64,000 nt of DNA from Algoriphagus sp. (GCA_029945945.1 JAQSDM010000013.1:477216-541215), one strand, 5' to 3'; positions 7,498 through 17,007 are shown, numbered from the stretch's first letter. Translations and numbers: made by a program. The notes: generated by a model not told the origin, from the sequence alone.

Positions 7498-9096
7498 CTA
7501 CTCTATCTCAGGAAGCACCCAGTTTTCCAGCACGCTTGGAATACGCATCATCTGCTCGATCGCTGCAATAGTTCTTGGAGCATCTCCGGAAAGATTCATC
7601 GGTCCGGTTGAAGTGATCAAAATATCATCTTCGATTCTGACGGCAATTCCCCACCATTTGGGATCACAGTTGCTTCCCTCCGGAATATAAATCCCGGGCT
7701 CCACAGTAAGCACCGCTCCGGCTTTCAAAGGTCCAAAACCTCCCCGATCATGTACATCCAATCCCAAATGATGGCTTGTTCCATGGGGAAAAAAATTATG
7801 TCGTTCACCTTTCTTGATAATTCCTAAGTCTGCTAATCCTGCATCGATAATTCTTTTGGCTTCTTTTCCGATCTCAGAAAACTCCATGCCTTCTTGACAA
7901 AGCGCGATTCCTGCATCCTGGGCTTTAAGCACGAGTTCGTAGATCGCTTTTTCTTCCTCATTAAATTTTCCGTTAACCGGGATGGTTCGGGTCACATCAG
8001 CAGTATAGCCTTTCCACTCAGCTCCCAGATCCATTAACAATAATCGCTTGTCAACACTTTTCATGTCGTTTTCGATGTAATGCAAAATGCATCCATTATT
8101 TCCTCCGCCAACGATGGACGGATATCCTACACTCTCCGCTCCATACCTCTTGTAGATGAATTCATGAATACCTTGAATTTCACGTTCAGACATTCCGATT
8201 TTGGCTGCTTTCATTACTTCAATCTGACCAATTGCGGAGATTTTACTTGCCTTCCGAATCAACACTTGCTCTTCGACTGTTTTTACCTCTCTCAAGGCCT
8301 CCATCATTTCGGTCAAAGCGTAGATATTCATTTTCTGATCAGGGATTTCTGACTTTACAGCCATTCTTTTTTCCGGAGAATCAGCATTCATAAACTCTTT
8401 CAAGACCGGATCATTTTCAACTTCCGGATATCTTTGACGATATCTGCCAATGATTTGCGCCACATTCGCTGAGTTTTCCAGATCGGTTGCCCGAATCAAT
8501 TCGTAGAGCTGCATATTAACTTCAGAAATATTTTCGGGGTATTTTGTGGCAGATTTGAAGTAAGAAATCATGCCCAGTAAAGGTTGATTTGAGCTGTTTT
8601 CTTCCACATCGTAGCCGAGATTGAAGGATAAAATCATATCAAAAGCATTAAAATCAAGCAACGGATCTTTTCCAAACATATCGAAAAGAAACGCCTGCTC
8701 GAATCCGAGTTTTTCTTTCACTCCTTCCACTCCTAGCCGCTTGCCATTCCACATCTCAGCCTGAATATCCCGAGGCTGAACGAAGAGGAGTTCTTCGGAA
8801 GTATTATTTCCAAAACTTCGCTTTTCGCTAAAAATTACCAATACTGAATTTGGCTCACGGAATCCTGTCAGATAATAAAAGTCAGTATTTGGGTGATAAA
8901 TGAAATCCACATCATTTGAGCGATTTTTCACCGGGTTGTTGAAAATCACAGCCACCGAATTTTCCGGCATCAGTTGACGAAGTGCTGCCCTTCTGGCTTT
9001 ATGCCATTCGGGAGGGAGTCCGTCCTCGAAAAAAGATTGAGCATAAGAACTGGTGACTAAAATCAGAATCAGGGGAAGCCATAGTAACCTTTTCAT
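7498..9096 (-). CDS. pepP: Secreted aminopeptidase P family protein (Xaa-Pro aminopeptidase, M24B)
   Basis: Removes N-terminal residues preceding proline. A Sec signal peptide (MKRLLWLPLILILVTSSYAQ) places it in the periplasm. An AMP_N domain spans about residues 25-190, then a pita-bread fold. The dinuclear metal ligands are all visible: Asp in LLMDLGAEWKGYTADVTRT (two Asp), His in FFPHGTSHHLG, Glu in VEPGIYIPE, and Glu in RIEDDILIT. The 532 aa are longer than E. coli PepP (about 440), owing to the signal peptide and an insertion between the domains. The stop abuts the region right of the 7438-7462 repeat. Confidence 0.92.
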   Translation of the reverse strand: MKRLLWLPLILILVTSSYAQSFFEDGLPPEWHKARRAALRQLMPENSVAVIFNNPVKNRSNDVDFIYHPNTDFYYLTGFREPNSVLVIFSEKRSFGNNTSEELLFVQPRDIQAEMWNGKRLGVEGVKEKLGFEQAFLFDMFGKDPLLDFNAFDMILSFNLGYDVEENSSNQPLLGMISYFKSATKYPENISEVNMQLYELIRATDLENSANVAQIIGRYRQRYPEVENDPVLKEFMNADSPEKRMAVKSEIPDQKMNIYALTEMMEALREVKTVEEQVLIRKASKISAIGQIEVMKAAKIGMSEREIQGIHEFIYKRYGAESVGYPSIVGGGNNGCILHYIENDMKSVDKRLLLMDLGAEWKGYTADVTRTIPVNGKFNEEEKAIYELVLKAQDAGIALCQEGMEFSEIGKEAKRIIDAGLADLGIIKKGERHNFFPHGTSHHLGLDVHDRGGFGPLKAGAVLTVEPGIYIPEGSNCDPKWWGIAVRIEDDILITSTGPMNLSGDAPRTIAAIEQMMRIPSVLENWVLPEIE

Positions 9097-9209
9097 AGAA
9101 TTATGGTAAAATTCGAAGGATGAATAACGAATGTTTTGTTCATTTTACAAAGTCACTTTCCATGGATTGAGGCTTATTCTTATCTTTAGAAACAATAATT
9201 AACTAAGCG

Positions 9210-10838
9210 ATGAAAAAAATAGGAATAGTTGTTTTTTATCTGGCTCTGACTCTGGGAACTTCCTTTGCACAGAGTGCCCAAGAAAAGCCAAAGCTTATCG
9301 TCGGGATTATCGTGGATCAAATGCGTCAGGAGTATTTGTACAGATATGCCGACCGCTACAGCGAAGGTGGGTTTAAACGCATGATCAAGGAAGGTTTCAT
9401 GATGAAAAACGGGCATTACAATTACATCCCAACTTATACCGGACCGGGACATGCTTCTGTTTATACAGGAACCACTCCTGCCACCCATGGAATCATTGGA
9501 AATACCTGGTATGTGAGAAGTCTTAATAAATCCATCTATTGTGCAGAAGACTCCACCGTAACTAATGTAGGAGGAACCCCAACCAATGGACAAATCAGTC
9601 CCAGAAATCTCTTAACCACCACAATTACGGATGAGTTGAGATTCTCAACAAATAAGCGGTCAAAAGTTGTCGGTCTGGCTATTAAGGATCGTGGAGCTAG
9701 TCTTCCGGCAGGTCACTTAGGGGATGCATATTGGTACGACAGTGAAAACGGGGATTTCATGACCTCCACCTATTATTATGATTCCCTACCAAAATGGGTC
9801 CAAGACTTCAATGCCAAAAAACTTCCAGACTCATATCTGAGCCAAAAATGGGAGACTCTTTACCCAATTGAAACCTATAAGCAGAGCATCGAGGACAATA
9901 ATGCTTTTGAAGCTCCTTTTATTGGGAAAGACACTCCTACTTTCCCATACATCCTGGATTCATTGAGGGCTAATAATGAGAATTATGGTTTGATTGCAGC
10001 AACGCCTTTTGGAAACAATCTTACCCTGGATTTTGCCTTGGCTGCCATTGAAGGAGAGGAACTTGGAAAAAGAGGAGAAACTGATTTTCTGGCTATTAGC
10101 TTTTCCTCTCCGGATTATATCGGGCATCGATTTGGACCGGCTTCCAAAGAAGTTGAAGACAATTACCTGAGACTAGATCTGGAAATGGAAAAGCTCCTTA
10201 ATTATTTGGATAAAACTTATGGAAAAGGACAATACTTAGTTTTCCTTTCTGCCGATCATGGTGTAGCAGATGTCGCCACTTATATGGACAGCGAAAATGT
10301 GCCTGCCGGCAATCTTAACCTGGGTTATATTTCCGGACAGTTAAGAGGCTATACTCAGCAGAAGTACGGAGTAGGTGATTGGATACTTAATTTTTCCAAT
10401 GAACAAATTTTCCTCAACCATGATTTGGCCAAGGAAAAGGATGTAAAAATCACTGATCTGGAAGATGATCTTGCCAGATTCCTATTGAAATTCAAAGGAA
10501 TTAAAGAAGTTTATACTTCAACTTCTATGAGAACTTCAGCTTTCACACAAGACAGGCCTGAGCTTCTTCAAATGGGATATAATCATAAATCTTCAGGGGA
10601 ATTATTGTTGATTTTGGAGCCGGGTTGGCTTACAGGAGGAGCACGAGGAACTTCCCATGGAACAGGTTATTCATACGATACGAATGTTCCGATTATGTTT
10701 TTTGGTTGGGGAGTAAAACCGGGAAGCAGTTCCCGATACGCGTCGATTACCGATATCGCACCAACGCTTTCCATGATGCTCAATATCCGACTTCCAAACG
10801 GATCTAACGGTAATCCAATCCTAGAAATCACTGATTGA
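9210..10838 (+). CDS. pafA: PafA-type alkaline phosphatase (phosphate-irrepressible, broad monoesterase)
   Basis: Periplasmic metal-dependent phosphomonoesterase of the alkaline phosphatase superfamily. Signal peptide: MKKIGIVVFYLALTLGTSFA. The catalytic set known from Elizabethkingia PafA (Thr79, Asn100, Lys162, Arg164) appears at equivalent spacing: Thr77 in PTYTGPGHAS, Asn98 in GNTWY, Lys159 and Arg161 in AIKDRGAS. Zn-site residues are seen in IIVDQMR, SPDYIGHRFGP, SADHGVAD and GTSHGTGY. The 542 aa fit the family. In related bacteria this enzyme releases phosphate from organic monoesters independent of phosphate repression. It stands alone, with a long bidirectional terminator. Confidence 0.92.
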   Translation: MKKIGIVVFYLALTLGTSFAQSAQEKPKLIVGIIVDQMRQEYLYRYADRYSEGGFKRMIKEGFMMKNGHYNYIPTYTGPGHASVYTGTTPATHGIIGNTWYVRSLNKSIYCAEDSTVTNVGGTPTNGQISPRNLLTTTITDELRFSTNKRSKVVGLAIKDRGASLPAGHLGDAYWYDSENGDFMTSTYYYDSLPKWVQDFNAKKLPDSYLSQKWETLYPIETYKQSIEDNNAFEAPFIGKDTPTFPYILDSLRANNENYGLIAATPFGNNLTLDFALAAIEGEELGKRGETDFLAISFSSPDYIGHRFGPASKEVEDNYLRLDLEMEKLLNYLDKTYGKGQYLVFLSADHGVADVATYMDSENVPAGNLNLGYISGQLRGYTQQKYGVGDWILNFSNEQIFLNHDLAKEKDVKITDLEDDLARFLLKFKGIKEVYTSTSMRTSAFTQDRPELLQMGYNHKSSGELLLILEPGWLTGGARGTSHGTGYSYDTNVPIMFFGWGVKPGSSSRYASITDIAPTLSMMLNIRLPNGSNGNPILEITD

Positions 10839-10868
10839 AAAGGATGATCTGGTATTAAAAAATCTTGT

Positions 10869-10908
10869 AAATGGAAAAGGCTGGTTTTGTAACCAGCCTT
10901 TTCCATTT
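10869..10908. terminator. Bidirectional terminator between pafA and hmgA
   Basis: A perfect 18 bp stem (10869-10886 with 10891-10908, core AAAAGGCTGGTT) has a TTGT loop. Its right arm reaches the first base of the hmgA stop codon. Confidence 0.8.
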
Positions 10909-12071
10909 TAGGATGTCCAGCTCATCGGGTAGCCTTTATCCACAAACTCAAGTGCATCAGTTGTGATGTAAAGTGATTTAAATGTATCCAGCATCACCGC
11001 ATACTCATCTGTTGATTTTGCTCCGATTGATTTCTCAACCGTTCCAGGATGTGGTCCGTGAGGAAGTCCTCCCATGTGAATGGTAAAGCTGCCCCGCTCA
11101 ATTCCTTTCCTACTCATAAACTCTCCTTCGGCATAATACAAGACCTCGTCCGAATCAATATTGGAGTGATTATAAGGTGCAGGAATGGCCAGCGGATGAT
11201 AATCAAATAATCTTGGCACGAAGGAACAAATCACAAAACCTCCTGCTTGAAAAGTCTGATGAACAGGAGGCGGCTGATGAAGTCTGCCCGTAATCGGCTC
11301 AAAATCATAAATCGAAAGTGCGTAAGGATACAAATATCCATCCCAACCCACAATGTCAAGGGGGCTATGAGGATACATGTATTGGTGAAGCATTCCCTGT
11401 TTTTTGATCTGAACGAGGTAGTCACCCTTTTCTCTCTCGATCAGTAATTCGTGTGGCGGACGAATATCCCGCTCACAGTACGGTGAATGTTCCTGCAATT
11501 GCCCCACCTCATTTCGGTATCGTTTCACCGTCTCGATCGGACCATGGGATTCGATCACCAAAAGTCGAAGCGGACCTTCTTCCTTGAATTCAAATCGATA
11601 AATCGTGGTACGCGGAATGACGATGTAATCTCCTTTTCTCACTTCCAGTTTTCCAAACTGGGAATACATAACTCCTTCGCCGTCGTGGATGTAAATCAAC
11701 TCATCCCCATCAGCATTTTTGAAGTAATAATCCATCTTCCGTTGCTTCGGAGAGCAGATTCCCATCATCACATCGCTGTTCATCATGAGCATCCGACGGG
11801 CAGTGAGGTAATCCTCTCCCGTTGTTTCCACTCCGGTTGTCTTTAAGTGGGTCTGATTCAGTCCGTGCTCTTTTACCGGTTCCCAAAAAAAAGATTTCGG
11901 AGTGCCTATTGATTTAACTTCATTCGGGTTGTAAATATGATAGAGATTGGAATAGATCCCGGAAAAGCCCTTTGAACTCACGAGTTCTTCTTTGTAGAGT
12001 GTTCCGTCAGGCTGTCTGAATTGTGTATGCCTCTTTGGCGGGATATTTCCGAGGCGATGATAATATGCCAT
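10908..12071 (-). CDS. hmgA: Homogentisate 1,2-dioxygenase
   Basis: Non-haem Fe(II) ring-cleaving dioxygenase of tyrosine and phenylalanine catabolism, turning homogentisate into maleylacetoacetate. 387 aa, the shorter bacterial form. It opens with YYHRLGNIPPKRHTQFR, as family members do. The C-terminal cupin holds the likely iron ligands: His and an acidic residue in YNHSNIDSDEVLYY, and His in GLPHGPHPG. Relative to the mammalian enzyme there is one extra residue between the first His and the Glu, so ligand assignment is tentative. No other homogentisate pathway gene is adjacent. Strong family match. Confidence 0.87.
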   Translation of the reverse strand: MAYYHRLGNIPPKRHTQFRQPDGTLYKEELVSSKGFSGIYSNLYHIYNPNEVKSIGTPKSFFWEPVKEHGLNQTHLKTTGVETTGEDYLTARRMLMMNSDVMMGICSPKQRKMDYYFKNADGDELIYIHDGEGVMYSQFGKLEVRKGDYIVIPRTTIYRFEFKEEGPLRLLVIESHGPIETVKRYRNEVGQLQEHSPYCERDIRPPHELLIEREKGDYLVQIKKQGMLHQYMYPHSPLDIVGWDGYLYPYALSIYDFEPITGRLHQPPPVHQTFQAGGFVICSFVPRLFDYHPLAIPAPYNHSNIDSDEVLYYAEGEFMSRKGIERGSFTIHMGGLPHGPHPGTVEKSIGAKSTDEYAVMLDTFKSLYITTDALEFVDKGYPMSWTS

Positions 12072-12213
12072 TGATGTTTGGGTTTATATAGTCAGCTAAA
12101 ATACAAATATTGTCAGAGGCAAAAGGCAGATCTTGCTGTCTTTCTTTCCATTCAAATAAACAAACTACACAGGATGATCGAAGTTTTAGTATTTTCCAAC
12201 AATGATAAACCCT

Positions 12214-13014
12214 ATGAAAAACCTACTCTTACTTTTATCTACCTACCTGATTATCCAGGGAATTCAAGCTCAAACCGGAACGACCGCAAAACTCGTTTGG
12301 TCAGATGAATTCTCGGAAAATGGCCTCCCTGATCCCAAAAAATGGGATTATGATGTGGGAGATCATGGTTGGGGCAACAATGAACTTCAATATTATTCAA
12401 AAGCTGATCTGAAAAATGCCCGGGTCGAAAACGGTATTTTAACCATTGAAGCTAAAACTGATCCTGAACATCCAAAGGGGTATTCCTCTGCCCGATTGGT
12501 CACCCGCGGAAAAGCGATGTGGCAATATGGCTACTTCGAAATCAAAGCAAAACTTCCAGAAGGCGTTGGCACCTGGCCGGCAATTTGGATGCTCGCTGAG
12601 GAAAACCGACATGGCGGCTGGCCAAAAAATGGAGAAATAGATATCATGGAGCACGTCGGTTTTGATCCGGGAAAAGTACACGGAACTGTTCATACAGAGG
12701 CCTTTAATCACTCCATCGGCACTCAAAAGGGAGGATTCACAATGGTTGAAAATTTCCAATCAGAATTTCATATTTACGCAATCGACTGGACTGAAAACAA
12801 AATTGATTTCTTCATCGATGGTGAAAAGTACTTTTCCTTTGCCAATACAGGAGGAGATTATAAAGAATGGCCATTCAATCAGCCGTTTCATATGATCTTA
12901 AATATAGCCGTTGGGGGAAACTGGGGCGGTCAAAAAGGAGTTGAGGAGAAAATTTGGCCTCAAAAAATGGAAGTGGACTATGTCCGGGTCTACGATAGAA
13001 AACCTGTTTATTAA
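12214..13014 (+). CDS. Secreted GH16 family glycoside hydrolase (endo-beta-1,3-glucanase/laminarinase-like)
   Basis: Hydrolyses internal beta-1,3 (or 1,3-1,4) linkages of polysaccharides such as laminarin. The start chosen is the ATG at 12214, which begins a good signal peptide (MKNLLLLLSTYLIIQGIQAQ); an ATG at 12202 would add four residues. The GH16 catalytic motif E-x-D-x-x-E is seen in GEIDIMEHVG, with WPAIWML just upstream and HTEAFNHSIG, FHIYAIDW and HMILNIAVGGNWGG downstream, all typical of laminarinases. No carbohydrate-binding module or SusCD pair is present, so it is not part of a classic polysaccharide utilisation locus here. Substrate inferred from family. Confidence 0.92.
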   Translation: MKNLLLLLSTYLIIQGIQAQTGTTAKLVWSDEFSENGLPDPKKWDYDVGDHGWGNNELQYYSKADLKNARVENGILTIEAKTDPEHPKGYSSARLVTRGKAMWQYGYFEIKAKLPEGVGTWPAIWMLAEENRHGGWPKNGEIDIMEHVGFDPGKVHGTVHTEAFNHSIGTQKGGFTMVENFQSEFHIYAIDWTENKIDFFIDGEKYFSFANTGGDYKEWPFNQPFHMILNIAVGGNWGGQKGVEEKIWPQKMEVDYVRVYDRKPVY

Positions 13015-13118
13015 TATTCAGGATCTTTTTGTTTGAAAAATGCCTTGGTCAAAGGGTCGACTTAATCTTTTTTTTTTATAAACTGGACCCAATTCTTAGT
13101 TAGTAAACCTCACAAAAC

Positions 13119-13772
13119 ATGGATTCTTCCACTTTGAAACGTAAAAAAATCCGCGCAATGTTGATCATTGGCATTTTGCTTCTCCTGATTTATGTGAAAA
13201 ATCTGATTGAGCGCCAGGCCTTCAAAGACATCAGCAATACGTTCACCGAAGTGTACAATGACAGACTTGTGGTTGAAGGCTACATTTTTCAAATCTCAGA
13301 GAAGCTCTTTCAAATCCAAAAATTGGTAGATCACTGCAACCTGGATTATGATTATTCCAAAGTAGTGGATGAAATAGCTGGTCATGAGAAATCCATTTTG
13401 GCAATCGTGGTGGATTTCGAGGCGACTAATTTGACAGAGCAAGAGAACGGCTATTTGTCTGATTTTAAGAAAATCATCGTAAACGACCTTTCAATTAAAA
13501 ACTACAATCTGCTCTATTCAGATTCCTCAGGAGTCAATCAAAGCCAGGTTAAGATTTATGACCAAAAAATAACCCAGGCCAGAAGGGATCTCGAAAACCT
13601 CAGTAAGATTCAGATGGAAGAAGGGGAAAAATTAATCAGTAAGGCCAAAGTCCAGATAAATCGATCCCAGATATGGGCACAATTTGAGGTAGCCTTACTG
13701 ATTGTTTTGATCGTCGTATTGTTTTTTCTCCTTTTCAGAAAATCAGAAGAACACAGCGGAATGATTTCCTGA
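13119..13772 (+). CDS. Membrane protein with four-helix-bundle (4HB_MCP-like) sensor domain
   Basis: 217 aa with two membrane segments: AMLIIGILLLLIYV (residues 14-27) and VALLIVLIVVLFFLLF (near 190-205). The segment between them is almost wholly alpha-helical (FKDISNTFTEVYNDRLVVEGYIFQIS ...), matching the periplasmic ligand-binding four-helix bundle of chemoreceptors. After the second helix only about 12 residues remain, so there is no HAMP, methyl-accepting or kinase module; any signal must pass through a partner. It ends one base before the convergent TIM-barrel gene. Function unknown. Confidence 0.7.
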   Translation: MDSSTLKRKKIRAMLIIGILLLLIYVKNLIERQAFKDISNTFTEVYNDRLVVEGYIFQISEKLFQIQKLVDHCNLDYDYSKVVDEIAGHEKSILAIVVDFEATNLTEQENGYLSDFKKIIVNDLSIKNYNLLYSDSSGVNQSQVKIYDQKITQARRDLENLSKIQMEEGEKLISKAKVQINRSQIWAQFEVALLIVLIVVLFFLLFRKSEEHSGMIS

Positions 13773-13773
13773 C

Positions 13774-14673
13774 TTAAATAGCCAAGGTCTTCAGGTATTG
13801 CGCATTTTTCTCAGCAGCCTGAAGAGGTGTGACATCCACAAATCGCTCTTGCTCTACGATGAAATACTCCATGCCCAATCCTTGAGATTTCTTGATCAAT
13901 TCCGCATACGGAATTTCTCCGGTTCCGAGCAAAACGCCTCTCTGGTGAGGATCTCCTGACCCTGGTTCTGCATCTTTCAAGTGACAGAATTTGAATCTTC
14001 CGGGATATTTAGCCAAATAACCGGCAGGATCTGCTCCGGCTACGTGTACCCAATAAATATCCATTTCGAAGTCCACCAAGGCCGGATCGGTATTTTCCAT
14101 CAAGATATCCTGAGGAATAGCTCCTTCTTGGGTCAGGAAGGTATAATCGTGGTTGTGATACGCAAACCTCATCCCATGAGACTTGAGTTTTTCTCCGATC
14201 TGATTAAACTCAGCAGCCTTCTTCTTGTAATCATCCAGTGTTTTTTGTGGTCCGATCCATGGACAAATCAAGTATTTCATTCCAACTTCCGCCGCTTGCT
14301 CAGCCTGAGCATCCAGATTTTTGAAGACATCTGTGTGCGAGGAAACGAAGTCAACTCCGATTTCACCCATTAAAGATTTGAATTCGGCAGGCTTCATTCC
14401 CCAAAGAATTCCCTTTCCTCCGTCAAATCCTTCAAACTGTTTGTACCCATATCCAGCCAGTGATCTCATGGTTGCGACAGGATCTATAGCCATATCCTCT
14501 TTGACAGAATAAAGCTGAATACCGAAGGATGCTAGATAAGCTGCAACTACCTCAGGTTCTGTAACCAGAACTTCTTCCTTTTTTGCGGGAGAGCAAAACT
14601 GCAATGGCATGAAGGCTGCACCCGCTCCGAGCAAAGCCCCCATTTGGATAAATTTTCTTCTTGGGTTGTTCAT
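13774..14673 (-). CDS. Tat-exported sugar phosphate isomerase/epimerase family TIM barrel (possible 3-keto-glycoside lyase)
   Basis: AP_endonuc_2-type TIM barrel, 299 aa. The N-terminus has a twin-arginine signal (NPRRKFIQMGALLGAGAAF) and ends in LQFCSPAKK, so it may be a Tat-exported lipoprotein. Metal-site residues expected in this fold are seen in YHNHDYTF, DFEMDIYWVHVAG, FCHLKDAEPG and IVEQERF. Known family activities include xylose isomerase-like epimerisation and, in oxidative glycoside pathways, beta-elimination of 3-keto-glycosides. It is the last gene of the leftward operon with the GMC dehydrogenase, so a periplasmic role on oxidised sugar is inferred. Confidence 0.85.
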   Translation of the reverse strand: MNNPRRKFIQMGALLGAGAAFMPLQFCSPAKKEEVLVTEPEVVAAYLASFGIQLYSVKEDMAIDPVATMRSLAGYGYKQFEGFDGGKGILWGMKPAEFKSLMGEIGVDFVSSHTDVFKNLDAQAEQAAEVGMKYLICPWIGPQKTLDDYKKKAAEFNQIGEKLKSHGMRFAYHNHDYTFLTQEGAIPQDILMENTDPALVDFEMDIYWVHVAGADPAGYLAKYPGRFKFCHLKDAEPGSGDPHQRGVLLGTGEIPYAELIKKSQGLGMEYFIVEQERFVDVTPLQAAEKNAQYLKTLAI

Positions 14674-14723
14674 AATTGAAAAAGCCTGCCCCGGATCGGA
14701 ACAGGCTTCGTTTGGTTTATATT

Positions 14724-15284
14724 TTACGAGGTTGCAAAAGCTTTGTCACCTTTCTTATAATCTATGCAAGGCTCAAACTTGCCCGGAACTTCCACAAATC
14801 TCAGTGCCTGGGTGGCTCCGATTTCTGAAGTGAAGTAGCCTAAAACTGTCAAATCTTTTACCATATTTATCATTGCAGGATCCTTAGACTCACTTGCTCT
14901 GTAGGTCTTGTACATCTCGGTAAGATGAGCAGATCTGTCCTCTATAGCAGCTTCCATGAAGTCATTCCCGGTAGCCTTTTTGAAATCCTTCCTCAAGGCA
15001 TTCAATCCATCAACAAATACCTTCTGCTGATCAGCATCGTAGGTGTCTTTTACCATCATTACCATAAATGCTCCGATTCCGGTTGCTTTGGCACCTGGAG
15101 TATCGGTTGTCGGAATAATGGACTCTCCTATTTCATCCAGAAAGGAGATATCCTCCGGGGTGAAATTAAGGCCTTCAATCTGATGCTCAGGAGCACAACC
15201 GGTCAGGATTGCCGTGGCCCCTACCATCGTTCCTCCCATCATTAGCACGACGCTTTTCAGTGCGTCTCTTCTATTCATAGTCAT
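14724..15284 (-). CDS. Gluconate 2-dehydrogenase subunit 3 family protein (small subunit of the GMC dehydrogenase)
   Basis: 186 aa, Gdh3-type small subunit. It bears a Tat signal (NRRDALKSVVLMMGG) followed by a lipobox ILTGC, so it is probably a lipoprotein. In characterised GMC complexes (gluconate, glucose and glucoside 3-dehydrogenases) this subunit provides the Tat signal by which the signal-less catalytic subunit is exported. The gene lies 18 bases downstream of the GMC gene in the same operon. Family recognised from FLDEIGESIIPTTDTPGAKATG, a typical N-terminal segment after the signal peptide. Confidence 0.9.
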   Translation of the reverse strand: MTMNRRDALKSVVLMMGGTMVGATAILTGCAPEHQIEGLNFTPEDISFLDEIGESIIPTTDTPGAKATGIGAFMVMMVKDTYDADQQKVFVDGLNALRKDFKKATGNDFMEAAIEDRSAHLTEMYKTYRASESKDPAMINMVKDLTVLGYFTSEIGATQALRFVEVPGKFEPCIDYKKGDKAFATS

Positions 15285-15302
15285 AGTCTTTGCTTTTTTG
15301 GA

Positions 15303-16982
15303 TTAGAGATTTCTCTTGTTCAGTTCTTCAACTGCGAAAGCTGCCGCTCTGGCAGTCAGCGCCATGTACGTAAGGGATGGGTTTTGCGCAGCAGCGGAAG
15401 TCATACAAGCTCCATCTGTGACAAACACATTCTTCGCATCCCAAACCTGGTTATTCCCGTTCAGAACTGAAGTTTTTGGATCACGCCCCATTCTGGCTGT
15501 ACCCATTTCGTGGATACCTTGTCCGAAAGTATATCCTGCATCGAAGGTCTTCACATCTTTGAAACCGGCAACTTCAAGCATTTCTGCTGCATCAGCCATC
15601 ATGTCTTTCCGCATGTTAAGTTCGTTTTGCTTGATCTCTGCATTCATGACCAATGCTTCCATACCCCACTTATCCTTCACGGTATCGCTCAGTTTGATCG
15701 TATTTTCATGGTAAGGAAGAATCTCTCCGAAAGCGGTAATACCCATAGACCAAGGTCCCGGTTCGGTCAAAGCCTCTTTAAGCGGTGCACCAAAGTTCAG
15801 TTCCGCTACATCTCTGCTCCAGCCACTTCTGCTTGCTCCACCTTGATAGCCAAAACCTCGGATATAGTCTCTCTTCTCCCCGTTCAGGTTTCTGAATCTC
15901 GGTATATAGAGTCCGGTTGGTCTGCGACCAAAATAATACTTGTCTTCGTATCCTTCCATTCTGCCATTGGCACCAAGACGGAAATGGTGATCCATCACGT
16001 TATGTCCCAACTCACCAGAGCTTGAACCCAATCCACCCGGCCAGATGTCCGTGGCTGATCTCATCAGAATAGCTGTTGAATTGAAAGCCGAAGCGCAGAG
16101 GAAGATGATTTTTGCATCATACTCTACTGTCTGATTTGTCTCAGCATCGAGCACTTCCACACCGGTTGCTTTCTGTGTGTCTTTGTCATAAATCAGTTTT
16201 CTCACAATTGACCAAGGTCTCAAAGTAAGATTTCCGGTCGCTACCGCAGCAGGCAAAGTCGAAGCTTGTGTACTGAAGTATCCACCAAACGGACAACCTA
16301 AAGAACACTTATTTCTATACTGGCAACCTACACGGCCCGGAAGCGGCTGGGTGATGTTTGCCGGCCGACCAATTGTCCAATGTCTTGCACCTTTATAATG
16401 GTCAGCAATTTTGGCAGCTGCATCTTTCTCCACACAGTTCATAGGCATAGGAGGCTGAAATTCGCCATCAGGCAAAATATCCAATCCATCTTTGGATCCT
16501 GATACGCCTGCAAATTTCTCAACATAGCTATACCATGGAGCAATTTCATTGTATCTGATTGGCCAATCTACTGCGATTCCATCTTTAGCATTTGCCTCAA
16601 AATCAAGATTTGCCCAACGGTAAGATTGTCTTCCCCAAAGCAGGGACCTTCCTCCTACCTGATATCCTCTAAACCATGTAAATGGCTTTTCTTCTACATA
16701 AGGAGATTCAGCCTCATGAGCCCACCAGTCAAGGTTTAACTCATTCAGTACATAATCTCTTTTTAGGTTTGGGTGATTTTCGAGCATCTCCTGGGTTCTT
16801 CTGCCTCTGTGAGGCACTTCCCAAGGAGGTGTTGTTGCAGTTTTGTAATCTTTAACATGCTCCACGTTCGGTCCTCTCTCCAGGAGCAATACTTTTAGCC
16901 CCTTCTCTGTCAGCTCCTTTGCAGCCCAACCGCCACTTATTCCTGACCCAACTACGATTGCATCATACGCTTGATTTGCCAT
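15303..16982 (-). CDS. GMC family oxidoreductase, probable catalytic subunit of a glucoside 3-dehydrogenase-like complex
   Basis: FAD-dependent sugar dehydrogenase, 559 aa. The FAD motif VGSGISGGWAAKEL is at residues 11-24. Cys220, Cys226 and Cys230 (GCQYRNKCSLGC) lie where related three-component glucose and glucoside dehydrogenases bind a 3Fe-4S cluster. The C-terminal catalytic region has GIHEMGTARMG and AAAQNPSLTYMALTARAA, supplying the His and Asn expected in this subgroup. It has no signal peptide; export with the Tat-signal small subunit (next gene) is known for the family. Oxidation at C3 of glucosides is inferred from the neighbours (DUF1080, TIM barrels, cytochrome). Confidence 0.88.
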   Translation of the reverse strand: MANQAYDAIVVGSGISGGWAAKELTEKGLKVLLLERGPNVEHVKDYKTATTPPWEVPHRGRRTQEMLENHPNLKRDYVLNELNLDWWAHEAESPYVEEKPFTWFRGYQVGGRSLLWGRQSYRWANLDFEANAKDGIAVDWPIRYNEIAPWYSYVEKFAGVSGSKDGLDILPDGEFQPPMPMNCVEKDAAAKIADHYKGARHWTIGRPANITQPLPGRVGCQYRNKCSLGCPFGGYFSTQASTLPAAVATGNLTLRPWSIVRKLIYDKDTQKATGVEVLDAETNQTVEYDAKIIFLCASAFNSTAILMRSATDIWPGGLGSSSGELGHNVMDHHFRLGANGRMEGYEDKYYFGRRPTGLYIPRFRNLNGEKRDYIRGFGYQGGASRSGWSRDVAELNFGAPLKEALTEPGPWSMGITAFGEILPYHENTIKLSDTVKDKWGMEALVMNAEIKQNELNMRKDMMADAAEMLEVAGFKDVKTFDAGYTFGQGIHEMGTARMGRDPKTSVLNGNNQVWDAKNVFVTDGACMTSAAAQNPSLTYMALTARAAAFAVEELNKRNL

Positions 16983-17007
16983 TATTAGTTATTTGGTTTT
17001 TGATTTT

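Noticed and set aside
15510..16025. Rightward open frame of 171 codons inside the GMC gene
   Set aside because: Antisense shadow; the overlapped strand holds conserved GMC motifs.
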